64,000 nucleotides of DNA, from NCBI GenBank assembly GCA_017644005.1, contig JAEPMJ010000005.1, positions 186,001-250,000 of the forward strand, written 5' to 3'. Below, piece by piece: positions 30,674 through 38,634 of the stretch. This DNA is from Rhizobiaceae bacterium. GTDB taxonomy: Bacteria > Pseudomonadota > Alphaproteobacteria > Rhizobiales > Rhizobiaceae. Numbering within the stretch: the first letter of the stretch is position 1; every line of letters begins with the position of its first letter. The position numbers and the translations under genes were made by a program. The notes below the pieces were generated by a model. It made no database searches. It saw nothing but the letters and a program-made list of their open reading frames with translations, and was not told the DNA's origin.

Positions 30674-31396
30674 ATGTCACGGGTAGCACTCGTCACCGGC
30701 GGCTCACGCGGTATTGGAGCAGCCATTTCAATCGCGCTGGACAAGGCCGGCTACAAGGTGGCCGCGAACTATGCGGGTAATGACGAGGCAGCAGCCAAGT
30801 TCAGGGATGAAACCGGTATCGCCGTCTATAAATGGTCGGTCGCCGATTATGAGGAATGCAGGGACGGCATCGCCAGGTTCGAGTCAGATCACGGGCCGGT
30901 CGATGTGCTGGTCAACAATGCCGGCATCACCCGCGACGCGATGTTCCACCGCATGACGCGCGAACAGTGGCATGAGGTCATAGACACCAACCTCACCGGG
31001 GTCTTCAACATGACCCATAATGTCTGGTCTGGCATGCGCGAGCGCAAATTCGGCCGGGTGGTCAACATCTCCTCCATCAATGGACAGAAAGGCCAGGCCG
31101 GACAAGCGAACTATTCGGCCGCCAAGGCCGGCGATCTCGGCATCACCAAGGCGCTGGCACAGGAGGGCGCGCGTGCCGGAATCACCGTCAATGCGATCTG
31201 CCCGGGCTATATCGGCACCGATATGGTCATGTCCGTGCCCGAAGATGTACGCAACAAGATCGTGGCGCAGATACCCGCGGGCCGGCTGGGTGAGCCGGAG
31301 GAAATTGCGCGCTGCGTTGTGTTCCTAGCGTCCGACGATGCCGGGTTCATTACCGGTTCGACGATCACGGCCAATGGCGGCCAGTTCTTCGTGTAA
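30674..31396 (+). CDS. phaB: Acetoacetyl-CoA reductase
   Basis: A 240-residue short-chain dehydrogenase reducing acetoacetyl-CoA to (R)-3-hydroxybutyryl-CoA with NADPH. Cofactor motif TGGSRGIGAAIS at the start; NNAG in VLVNNAGITRDAMFHRM; catalytic Ser in NISSINGQKGQ and Tyr/Lys in YSAAKAG. The Gly-Gln-Ala-Gly region (QKGQAGQANYSAAKAG) is typical of PhaB. Strong GGGAGG Shine-Dalgarno. The PHB synthase gene itself is not in the window. Confidence 0.94.
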   Translation: MSRVALVTGGSRGIGAAISIALDKAGYKVAANYAGNDEAAAKFRDETGIAVYKWSVADYEECRDGIARFESDHGPVDVLVNNAGITRDAMFHRMTREQWHEVIDTNLTGVFNMTHNVWSGMRERKFGRVVNISSINGQKGQAGQANYSAAKAGDLGITKALAQEGARAGITVNAICPGYIGTDMVMSVPEDVRNKIVAQIPAGRLGEPEEIARCVVFLASDDAGFITGSTITANGGQFFV

Positions 31397-31444
31397 TACC
31401 CCGGCGGCCCCGCGACGGCTGGCTTGCAGGAGCGACGGGGCTGG

Positions 31445-32056
31445 CTAAAGCAGCCGCCGTATCTGCTTCAGCGTGCGGCGGTCGAATGCCCGCTGCGCAT
31501 TGATGTGCTGCTTCTTCAGTGTCCTGATCAGGTCATAGGCCTTGCGACGCATGGTCCAACAGTTTTTCTCCGGCTTCAGCCGTTTCAGGTCCCGGCTCAT
31601 CTGGCGTGCGTAGCGCTCTGCGATCTTTACATGCTGCAGCTCATGCTGCTTGATCGCACGTTCGAAGTGACGGCCCAGACGCGCTGCCGAACGGGGAGCG
31701 TCTTTGGGGCCTTTCCATTCCGGCAGCTTCAATGTGATGGAGAGCCCCGTATCGGCACGCGTAATGCGGCAGGCGCCATCTTTTGAACGCATGTCGTAGT
31801 CGGGATAGAAGTCGATTATGCCGAGTCCGTAGGCGCGGCCGCTCAACGGTGCGAACCGGCGGACGGAGCGGACGATCTCGGTGTGATTCCGGCCCGACAC
31901 CGGGTAGTAGGCGTGACGTACCTTGGTGCCCGTCACCTTCCAGCCCGATAGAAGAGGCACCACCATCAGCGCGACCAGAAAGGCCGTTGCCGCGCGCCGC
32001 AAACCCCGGTCGTTGCCGACCGGCACATCTCTGACGCCCGCGCGGACTGCTTCCAT
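31445..32056 (-). CDS. DUF922-type putative secreted Zn-dependent protease
   Basis: A 203-residue protein with one N-terminal hydrophobic segment (AATAFLVALMVVPLLSGW, about 24-41), either a signal anchor or a cleaved signal peptide, then a domain with YPVSGRN and the zinc-protease motif HELQH (HELQHVKIAERYA, about 151-163) and a Cys near the basic end. The motif and size match the DUF922 family, described as predicted secreted Zn proteases; activity is unproven. ATG 32056 follows GGGGAGC; an upstream ATG 14 codons away lacks a site. Divergent from the helicase gene across about 650 bp. Confidence 0.7.
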   Translation of the reverse strand: MEAVRAGVRDVPVGNDRGLRRAATAFLVALMVVPLLSGWKVTGTKVRHAYYPVSGRNHTEIVRSVRRFAPLSGRAYGLGIIDFYPDYDMRSKDGACRITRADTGLSITLKLPEWKGPKDAPRSAARLGRHFERAIKQHELQHVKIAERYARQMSRDLKRLKPEKNCWTMRRKAYDLIRTLKKQHINAQRAFDRRTLKQIRRLL

Positions 32057-32230
32057 GGACGTGCTCCCCAAGCACCGCCCCTGATTGTGACTCAGCAATC
32101 GCTTCGAGCCAATGCCAAGCTGTTTCGGGATGGCACGAACCGGTTAACGCCATCCGCGAAGGTCTGGAGCCAGCCATCGAAAAACTGGCGCAGTATGTCT
32201 TCGCAGCAGTGAAAAGCACCAGATGTTGTG

Positions 32231-32282
32231 GTGAACAAATCAGAAACGAGGGGCGATCAGTGATTCGTCGCCGATTCGTTCC
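32231..32282 (+). repeat. Imperfect 52-nt direct repeat, copy 1
   Basis: Begins GTGAACAAA and ends with a 26-nt stretch (32257-32282) identical to copy 2 at 32540-32565, which contains two GATTC sites. The middle 17 nt differ. The copies start 283 bp apart. Confidence 0.75.
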
Positions 32283-32513
32283 GCTTTTGACCCGGATGTT
32301 AATTGCCCGAGCCCGAAAGCGCGGGAGCACGTTAATTTTCGAATAGGATTTGTTAAGAGAATCTTAGGCTTAGCAGAAGGCACAACGGATCTTCATGGCG
32401 TCGCGAAGCAAAAGGTTAACGCCTGCGGGCGAATCCGGCGACATGGCCGGGTTTGGTTGCAGGGCCGATTCAGCATCTGGGCGGAGCTGGGCCAATTCGA
32501 TCAACATCTAGCC

Positions 32514-32565
32514 GTGAACAAAAACGGAATCGGCGAGAGTCAGTGATTCGTCGCCGATTCGTTCC
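32514..32565 (+). repeat. Imperfect 52-nt direct repeat, copy 2
   Basis: Same ends as copy 1. In this copy GAATCGGCGA (32527-32536) and TCGCCGATTC (32551-32560) form a perfect 10-bp inverted repeat, so it could fold as RNA or bind a dimer. Five GANTC sites fall within or beside it. Confidence 0.75.
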
Positions 32566-32709
32566 AGACTCGTTCCAATCGTTAACACCGGCATCGTCGA
32601 GGGGTTTTGTTGCGGCCGCATATTCCTATATGACGGACGGGTCCGGACGGTCGCGCAGCCAATCGACCACCAGCTTTCCGCCGTCCGTTTTTCATTCCGA
32701 GCGCCTTGC

Positions 32710-35700
32710 ATGAATATACAGACAAAGCAGGCCGGCCCCCTCATCCTCTCGGGGCGCGATGTCACGGCGGTGCTTGGGCCAACCAACACCGGCAAGACGC
32801 ATCTGGCCATTGAGCGCATGGTTGCGCATGAGAGCGGCGTGATCGGACTGCCGCTGCGGCTTCTGGCGCGCGAGGTTTATCACCGGGTCTGCGAGAAGGT
32901 CGGCACCTCGAAGGTTTCATTGGTGACGGGCGAGGAGAAGATCCAGCCGCCTGGTTCGCGTTATTCCGTCTGTACGGTCGAGGCGATGCCGCGCGAGACC
33001 GATGCTGCTTTCGTTGCCATCGACGAGGTGCAGCTCGCCGGCGACCTGGAACGGGGCCATATCTTTGCCGACCGCATTCTTCATCTGCGCGGGCGCCAGG
33101 AGACGCTGCTGCTCGGTGCCGACACGATGCGCGGCATTCTCGAGCGGCTCCTGCCCGGGCTTTCGGTGGTGACGCGGCCGCGGCTTTCGCATCTTGCCTA
33201 TGCAGGTTCCAAGAAGCTGACACGCCTGCCGCGGCGCTCCGCGATCGTCGCATTTTCCGCCGACGAGGTTTACGCCATTGCCGAACTCATCCGCCGCCAG
33301 CGCGGAGGAGCTGCGGTGGTGCTTGGGGCCCTCAGCCCGCGCACCCGCAATGCCCAGGTCGAGATCTACCAGTCGGGCGACGTCGATTATCTTGTGGCGA
33401 CCGACGCAATCGGCATGGGCCTCAATCTCGACGTCGATCACGTCGCCTTCGCGCAGAACCGCAAGTTCGACGGCCATCAGCATCGCCTGCTGACCTCGGC
33501 CGAGCTCGGTCAGATCGCGGGCCGGGCCGGCCGGCATGTACGCGATGGCACATTCGGCGTAACCGGCAAGGTCGACACGTTGGACGACGAAATGGTGCGC
33601 CGGATCGAAGCGCATGAGTTCGAACCGGTGAAGGTGCTTCAATGGCGCACCGCCCGGTTCGATTTCGCCAGCATCGACGCGCTCAGGCGTTCTGTTGAAA
33701 CGCTGCCGCCCGTCGAAGGGCTGACACGGGCGCTTCCGGCCGCAGACGTTATGGCGCTCGAACAACTGGCGCGCGAGAGCGAAATCGTCGCGCTCGCCGA
33801 CCGGCCGGAACGCGTTGCGCTGTTGTGGGATGTCTGCGCGCTGCCCGACTATCGCCGCATTGCGCCCGCGCAGCATGCCGAACTCGTCAGCTCGATCTTC
33901 CGCGATGTCGCGCGGACCGGACATGTCGATGAAGACTATATGGCCGAGCAGGTGCGCCGTTCGGCGCCGACCGAGGGCGATATCGACGTACTTTCGCAAC
34001 GGATCGCACAAATCCGCACCTGGACCTATGTTTCGCACCGGCCTGGATGGCTTGCCGATCCGCTACACTGGCAGGAAAAAACACGCACAATCGAAGACAG
34101 TCTGTCGGATGCGCTGCACGAAAGATTGACGAAACGCTTCATAGACCGCAGGACATCCGTGCTCATGAAGCGCCTCAGAGAAGATACCATGCTTGAAGCC
34201 GAAATCAGCCCATCAGGAGACGTGACGGTCGAGGGACACCACGTCGGGACACTGGAAGGTTTTCGCTTTACCGCCGACCAGAGCGCCGACGGCGAAGACG
34301 CCAAGGCGGTGAGAACGGCAGCGCAGAAGGCGCTGGCGCAGGAATTCGAGAAGCGGGCGGATCGCTTCGCCAATTCGCCGAATGGCGATCTGGCGCTCGA
34401 CTCGCAGGGCGTATTGCGCTGGATCGGCGCGCCGGTTGCGACGCTCGTTTCAGGTGACGATGCGCTGAAACCGCGCCCCGTACTGCTCGCCGACGAACAA
34501 CTGACAGGCGTGGCGCGCGACCGCGTATTCGCGCGCGCCGAGCGCTTCGTAAACTATCAGGTCGAGACGCTTCTGAAGCCGCTGATCGATCTCAGGGGTG
34601 CGGACCAGCTCACCGGCATATCGCGCGGTCTCGCCTTCCAGCTGGTAGAGAAGTTCGGGCTGGTGAACCGGCGTGACGTTGCGGAGGATGTTCGCGGGCT
34701 CGATCAGGATGCGCGTGGCGCGCTGCGGCGTCTTGGCGTCAGGTTCGGTGCCTACCATGTTTTCGTGCCGGCGCTTCTGAAGCCCGGACCAGCCGGCCTG
34801 TTGACCCTGCTGTGGGCGCTCGCAAACGACGCCAAGGACCGCGCCGGTTTTGGCGATGTCGTCAACCTGCTGGCTTCAGGCCGTACGTCGGTCATTGTCG
34901 ATCCATCGTTCGACCGGGCATTTTACGCCCTCTCCGGTTATCGTCTGCTTGGCCCCCGTGCGGTTCGGGTCGATATTCTCGAGCGTCTCGCGGATCTGAT
35001 CAGGCCGGCACTCGCGTGGAAGGGCGGCGCGTCGTCGCGGCCGGAGGGTGCATATGAGGGCAATGCCTTCGTCGTGACACCCGCGATGCTGTCGATACTC
35101 GGTGCAACGCCGGATGACATGTCGGAAATACTGAAGGGGCTCGGCTATCGCGGAGAGCCCAGGCCTGCGGCCGAGGTAGAGGCGCGGATTGCCGAGCTCG
35201 ACGCGCAGGCTGTTGCTGCGGCCGGCAATGCTGAGAGCGCACAGGCGCAGCCGGAGGCCGAAGCGACCGATGAGGGCGCCAACACGCAAGCCGGTCAACC
35301 GGCACCGTCGGTGTCAACTGCAGAAAGCGGCGAGCAAAGCTGCCCTGAAAGCCAGGAGACTGCACCGTCCAAGAGTGCCGATGTCGCAGCGGCCGAGAAG
35401 CCGACTGAGTCTGCGACGGATGCAGACGTCACTGAAATGTCCGGTCAAAACGCGGCAGCTTCGGAAACGGCGGATGCGGCAACCGCTGAAGAAGCCGAAG
35501 AGCCCGTTCCGGTCATCGTCTGGCGACCGGGGCGCGCAGGCGACAGGCCGCGTCACCGGGGCAACCGGCAAGGTCAGAAGCAGCCTAAGGGCGGGAGAGA
35601 CGCCAAGCAGCATGGCAAGGGCCGGCGCAAAGGCAAGCCGGATGGTCACCGCGGGCCGCGGCCTGAACATCATGGCGGCGCACGAAAGCGCGACGAGCGT

Positions 35701-35769
35701 CCGCGTGAAGCCGACCCGGATTCGCCATTTGCGAAGCTGGCCGCACTTCGGGACCAGATGAAGAAATAG
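32710..35769 (+). CDS. Suv3-like superfamily 2 RNA helicase with long disordered tail
   Basis: A 1019-residue helicase related to mitochondrial Suv3. Walker A GPTNTGKTH (residues 23-31), DExH-box AIDEVQLAGD (about 104-113), LGADTMRG, then helicase C domain with VATDAIGMGLNLDVDHV and QIAGRAGRH. After about residue 820 the protein becomes Ala/Glu-rich and acidic, then from about 930 strongly basic (Arg/Gly/Lys/His) before the end SPFAKLAALRDQMKK. Such a tail probably binds RNA or partner proteins. It is 9 bp before the S4-domain gene. In alphaproteobacteria the cellular role is undefined; a part in RNA decay is inferred from Suv3. Confidence 0.88.
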   Translation: MNIQTKQAGPLILSGRDVTAVLGPTNTGKTHLAIERMVAHESGVIGLPLRLLAREVYHRVCEKVGTSKVSLVTGEEKIQPPGSRYSVCTVEAMPRETDAAFVAIDEVQLAGDLERGHIFADRILHLRGRQETLLLGADTMRGILERLLPGLSVVTRPRLSHLAYAGSKKLTRLPRRSAIVAFSADEVYAIAELIRRQRGGAAVVLGALSPRTRNAQVEIYQSGDVDYLVATDAIGMGLNLDVDHVAFAQNRKFDGHQHRLLTSAELGQIAGRAGRHVRDGTFGVTGKVDTLDDEMVRRIEAHEFEPVKVLQWRTARFDFASIDALRRSVETLPPVEGLTRALPAADVMALEQLARESEIVALADRPERVALLWDVCALPDYRRIAPAQHAELVSSIFRDVARTGHVDEDYMAEQVRRSAPTEGDIDVLSQRIAQIRTWTYVSHRPGWLADPLHWQEKTRTIEDSLSDALHERLTKRFIDRRTSVLMKRLREDTMLEAEISPSGDVTVEGHHVGTLEGFRFTADQSADGEDAKAVRTAAQKALAQEFEKRADRFANSPNGDLALDSQGVLRWIGAPVATLVSGDDALKPRPVLLADEQLTGVARDRVFARAERFVNYQVETLLKPLIDLRGADQLTGISRGLAFQLVEKFGLVNRRDVAEDVRGLDQDARGALRRLGVRFGAYHVFVPALLKPGPAGLLTLLWALANDAKDRAGFGDVVNLLASGRTSVIVDPSFDRAFYALSGYRLLGPRAVRVDILERLADLIRPALAWKGGASSRPEGAYEGNAFVVTPAMLSILGATPDDMSEILKGLGYRGEPRPAAEVEARIAELDAQAVAAAGNAESAQAQPEAEATDEGANTQAGQPAPSVSTAESGEQSCPESQETAPSKSADVAAAEKPTESATDADVTEMSGQNAAASETADAATAEEAEEPVPVIVWRPGRAGDRPRHRGNRQGQKQPKGGRDAKQHGKGRRKGKPDGHRGPRPEHHGGARKRDERPREADPDSPFAKLAALRDQMKK

Positions 35770-35778
35770 GGGCCAGGC

Positions 35779-36123
35779 ATGAACGAGGCGTTGCCCGGCC
35801 AGCGCATCGACAAATGGCTCTATTTTGCGCGTGTCGTGAAAACACGCACCCTGGCAACGAAGCTTGCGCAGTCGGGCAAGGTGCGCATCAACCGTCAAAA
35901 GACGGACAATGCCGCCAGGCGCGTGCGGCCAGGTGACGTGCTGACCATATCGCTGCGCGGGCGGGTGCTGGTACTCAAGCTGACCGCGATCGGCACGCGC
36001 CGCGGACCGGCTAGCGAGGCTGCGGCCCTGTTCGAGGATCTTTCGCCTCCCGGCGAAACGCTTGATGCCGTGCGGTCGTCCGCCGCGGCAGCCCGCGGGA
36101 TTCAGACCGATGAGCGCAGCTAG
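35779..36123 (+). CDS. S4-domain RNA-binding protein (Hsp15-like)
   Basis: A 114-residue basic protein. S4 domain at about 6-65: QRIDKWLYFARVVKTRTLA, LAQSGKVRINRQK and RRVRPGDVLTI. Size and layout match Hsp15 (HslR), which binds free 50S subunits carrying nascent chains; function here is by family. It follows the helicase by 9 bp, so they likely share a message and an RNA theme. Confidence 0.88.
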   Translation: MNEALPGQRIDKWLYFARVVKTRTLATKLAQSGKVRINRQKTDNAARRVRPGDVLTISLRGRVLVLKLTAIGTRRGPASEAAALFEDLSPPGETLDAVRSSAAAARGIQTDERS

Positions 36124-36274
36124 AGCATCGTGTGCTGGCTGGCAGTCATTCGGGTAACCGGCAAAACTGTTCCGGATTGCGGCAAGGCGGCGCAATGGCG
36201 ATACTTGCCAGCGTCCGACAAAGGGTCTACCTCACCCGCGAAATTCGTTTATTGCCCGATCTGAAGAACTCGCC

Positions 36275-36613
36275 ATGACCTATGTCGTCGTCGACAACTG
36301 CATCAAGTGCAAATACATGGACTGCATCGAGGTATGTCCGGTCGACTGCTTTTACGAAGGTGAGAACATGCTCGTCATTCACCCTGACGAGTGCATCGAC
36401 TGCGGCGTGTGCGAGCCCGAATGCCCTGCCGATGCGATCAAGCCGGACACCGAGCCCGGCCTTGAGAAGTGGCTTGAGGTGAATACCGAATACGCATCGA
36501 AATGGCCCAACATCACCCGCAAGGGAGAACCGCCTGCCGACGGCGAGAAATTCGACGGCGAGGAGGGCAAATTCGAGAAATACTTCTCGCCCGAGCCGGG
36601 CGCCGGCGACTGA
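36275..36613 (+). CDS. fdxA: Seven-iron ferredoxin FdxA
   Basis: A 112-residue [3Fe-4S][4Fe-4S] ferredoxin. Cluster cysteines occur in [19 protein letters not shown] and [16 protein letters not shown]; the C-terminal half ([17 protein letters not shown]) is the family's helical cap. Small electron carrier. It stands 151 bp after the S4 gene and 368 bp before carD, in the order helicase-S4-fdxA-carD that I recall from rhizobial chromosomes. Confidence 0.95.
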   Translation: MTYVVVDNCIKCKYMDCIEVCPVDCFYEGENMLVIHPDECIDCGVCEPECPADAIKPDTEPGLEKWLEVNTEYASKWPNITRKGEPPADGEKFDGEEGKFEKYFSPEPGAGD

Positions 36614-36981
36614 GACATACTCCGCACCTTACCCAAGGGCAGGTGATCTGGATGCGGTTAGGGCAGCAGCCTTTGCGTTGACCGTGCCGCGCCCCCACTC
36701 TTCGCGCATGCGGCAAATTGTTGAATCTTTCGGCTTTTTGTGGTAGGTTCGCAACAATGCCGATGACACACCATCGATCCAAGGCGCTAAAGCTTTAATC
36801 ATCGAAAGGCGCAATCTCCACCCCGGACCAGGGCAGCCTGGTCCAGCGACGGCGTTTTGTCTCCATGACGCCGGGTTGTCTGGGAGTGGTGTTTTGTGGT
36901 GTCCGGCACGGCTGACCGCAGCGCGGTCGAGGTGACTAGTCCGGCTGCCAAGGCCGGCGGGCAAACAGGAGTTTAGGGCGT
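36614..36981 (+). promoter_or_regulatory. carD promoter and long structured leader
   Basis: No ORF. A promoter-like pair TTGAAT (36721-36726) and TAGGTT (36744-36749) with 17-bp spacing predicts a start near 36757 and a leader of about 225 nt. The leader contains a perfect 8-bp hairpin GGACCAGG-GCAG-CCTGGTCC (36825-36844) and further GC-rich pairing near 36900-36960. The carD Shine-Dalgarno (AGGAG) is at about 36967. No known riboswitch class is recognised. Confidence 0.45.
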
Positions 36982-37554
36982 ATGGCAACCCAGCAGAAGA
37001 AATCGGCGACACGCAACGGCTACAAGACAGGCGAGTCGATCGTATATCCCGCGCACGGGGTAGGGCAGATCGTCGCGATCGAGGAGCAGGAAGTCGCCGG
37101 TCACAAGCTGGAACTCTTCGTTATCGATTTCCAGAAGGACAAGATGCGCCTCAAGGTGCCGGTTGCGAAGGCAGCTTCGGTCGGCATGCGCAAGTTGTCT
37201 GAAACCGACTATGTCGATCGTGCTCTGAAGGTCGTTCAGGGCCGGGCGCGGGTGAAACGCACCATGTGGTCGCGCCGCGCGCAGGAGTATGACGCCAAGA
37301 TCAACTCGGGCGACCTGATTTCGATTTCGGAAGTCGTGCGCGATCTCTTTCGGGCCGAGAACCAGCCGGAACAGTCCTATTCCGAGCGCCAGCTCTATGA
37401 AGCCGCGCTCGATCGCATGGCGCGCGAAATCGCGGCCGTGAACAAGGTTTCGGAGACCGAGGCGGTCCACCTGATCGAGGCGAATCTCGCCAAGGGTCCG
37501 CGCCGCGGTCCGAAGCCGGACAATGAGGAAGCGACGCAGGAAGAGGCTGCTTAA
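36982..37554 (+). CDS. carD: CarD family transcriptional regulator
   Basis: A 190-residue RNA-polymerase-binding regulator. The N-terminal CarD/TRCF-RID-like domain (about 14-75) includes GESIVYPAHGVGQIVAIEEQ and FQKDKMRLKVPV; the C-terminal helical DNA-binding domain follows (YVDRALKVVQGRARVKRTMW). The tail is charged. CarD stabilises open promoter complexes, notably at rRNA promoters, in other bacteria. It has its own promoter region and ends at a strong terminator. Confidence 0.93.
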   Translation: MATQQKKSATRNGYKTGESIVYPAHGVGQIVAIEEQEVAGHKLELFVIDFQKDKMRLKVPVAKAASVGMRKLSETDYVDRALKVVQGRARVKRTMWSRRAQEYDAKINSGDLISISEVVRDLFRAENQPEQSYSERQLYEAALDRMAREIAAVNKVSETEAVHLIEANLAKGPRRGPKPDNEEATQEEAA

Positions 37555-37580
37555 GCAGCTTCCCACCGACAACACTGGAA

Positions 37581-37608
37581 AAACCCGGCCTTCGCGCCGG
37601 GTTTTTTG
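37581..37608 (+). terminator. Rho-independent terminator of carD
   Basis: AAACCCGGC and GCCGGGTTT form a 9-bp stem with a 6-nt loop; six T residues run from 37602. It is 26 bp past the stop codon. Confidence 0.9.
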
Positions 37609-37670
37609 TTGTGATCAGCCAGGCCGCGCGAAGCCTGTCGGCGGCTTCCGTATTCCTACCAATGGACATT

Positions 37671-37684
37671 TTGCTGCAGTGCAA
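37671..37684. promoter_or_regulatory. Candidate PhaR operator (bdhA)
   Basis: TTGCTGCAGTGCAA, an imperfect palindrome (TTGC-N6-GCAA), 48 bp upstream of the bdhA start. Thirteen bases (TGCTGCAGTGCAA) recur exactly 51 bp upstream of pyc. Confidence 0.5.
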
Positions 37685-37732
37685 TATATCCATGGCAACT
37701 TCGAGCGGCATCAGCCATGGAAAGGACGGATC

Positions 37733-38515
37733 ATGCTCACCGGAAAAACAGCCGTTGTCACAGGGTCAACGTCCGGCATCGGCCTCGCGATCGCCGAGGC
37801 GCTCGCAGCGCAGGGCGCCAACATCGCGATCAACTCCTACACCGACAACAAAGACGATCACGCACTTGCGGTCCGGCTGGCCGAGCAACATGGGGTCGAG
37901 GCCGCTTACCTGAAAGCCGACATGTCCAATGGGGATGCGGCGCGTCGACTGGTTGAGGAGGCCGTGGCACGGTTTTCAAGCCTCGACATTCTCGTCAACA
38001 ATGCCGGCATCCAGCACGTTGCGCCAGTGGACGAGTTCCCGCCGGAGAAATGGGACGCAGTCATTGCCATCAACCTGAGCTCGGCTTTTCATACGACGGC
38101 GGAAGCGCTTCCGCATATGCGCCAGGCAGGCTGGGGACGCATCATCAACGTTGCCTCTGCGCACGGCCTGCGGGCGTCGCCGAACAAGTCCGCTTATGTC
38201 GCTTCCAAGCACGGTGTGCTGGGGCTGACCAAGGTCGTTGCGCTTGAGGAAGCCGGCAAGGGCATCACCTGCAATGCGATCTGCCCCGGTTATGTACTGA
38301 CGCCGCTGGTGGAGCAGCAGATCGAGAATCGCATGCGCGAATCCGGCCTCGACCGGCGTGCCGCCGAGCTCAAATTCTTCCTCGACAAGCACCCCAGCGA
38401 GCAGTTCGTGACGCTGGACGAGGTCGCTGCTGCAGCCGTCTACCTTGCCGGCGACACAGCGGCGCAAGTCACCGGTACCACGCTGTCGATCGACGGCGGC
38501 TGGACAGCCCGGTAA
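37733..38515 (+). CDS. bdhA: 3-hydroxybutyrate dehydrogenase
   Basis: A 260-residue short-chain dehydrogenase oxidising (R)-3-hydroxybutyrate to acetoacetate with NAD+, a step of PHB breakdown. Cofactor motif VVTGSTSGIGLAIAEAL; NNAGIQHVAPVDEFPPEKWD is characteristic of the family; active-site Ser in NVASAHGL and Tyr/Lys in YVASKHG. The frame is open 70 codons upstream, through the carD terminator, but ATG 37733 follows GGAAAGGA. The promoter region carries the shared TGCTGCAGTGCAA element. A patatin gene follows 119 bp downstream. Confidence 0.93.
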   Translation: MLTGKTAVVTGSTSGIGLAIAEALAAQGANIAINSYTDNKDDHALAVRLAEQHGVEAAYLKADMSNGDAARRLVEEAVARFSSLDILVNNAGIQHVAPVDEFPPEKWDAVIAINLSSAFHTTAEALPHMRQAGWGRIINVASAHGLRASPNKSAYVASKHGVLGLTKVVALEEAGKGITCNAICPGYVLTPLVEQQIENRMRESGLDRRAAELKFFLDKHPSEQFVTLDEVAAAAVYLAGDTAAQVTGTTLSIDGGWTAR

Positions 38516-38634
38516 TCTTCGTCTTGCAAGGCTTCAACAGCTGCCATCCGGCTCGGCTTCGTCTCGGCACCGTTTATCGACGAGTGAGGCTGGCTCCGGG
38601 AGTCGGGTTTGGGGCGCGGTGAAGGACCGGCCTG

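Larger units (their letters stand above)
32057..32709. other. Long intergenic region rich in GANTC and TTAA sites
   Basis: No convincing gene. I count 11 GANTC (CcrM methylation) sites between 32089 and 32571, five of them within 32527-32571, and six TTAA tetramers, one in a near-CtrA box TTAA-GAGAATC-TTAG (32353-32367) that encloses a GANTC. Two 52-nt related segments (32231-32282 and 32514-32565) are annotated separately. A base-composition estimate would give about two GANTC and fewer than one TTAA in this length. Likely a cell-cycle-controlled promoter region; a replication-linked role is possible. No clear DnaA box was found. Confidence 0.5.

Noticed and set aside
29370-31396. Complete PHB operon including synthase
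   Set aside because: phaA and phaB are present but no phaC-type synthase with the lipase-box Cys was found in the window.
32395-32511. 38-codon frame MASRSKRLTPAGESGD... in the long intergenic region
   Set aside because: No Shine-Dalgarno, no recognisable feature, and it lies among regulatory-looking repeats.
32057-32709. Chromosomal replication origin call for the GANTC-rich region
   Set aside because: No DnaA boxes of the TTATCCACA type seen, no parAB, dnaA or hemE nearby; kept only as a cell-cycle-regulated candidate.
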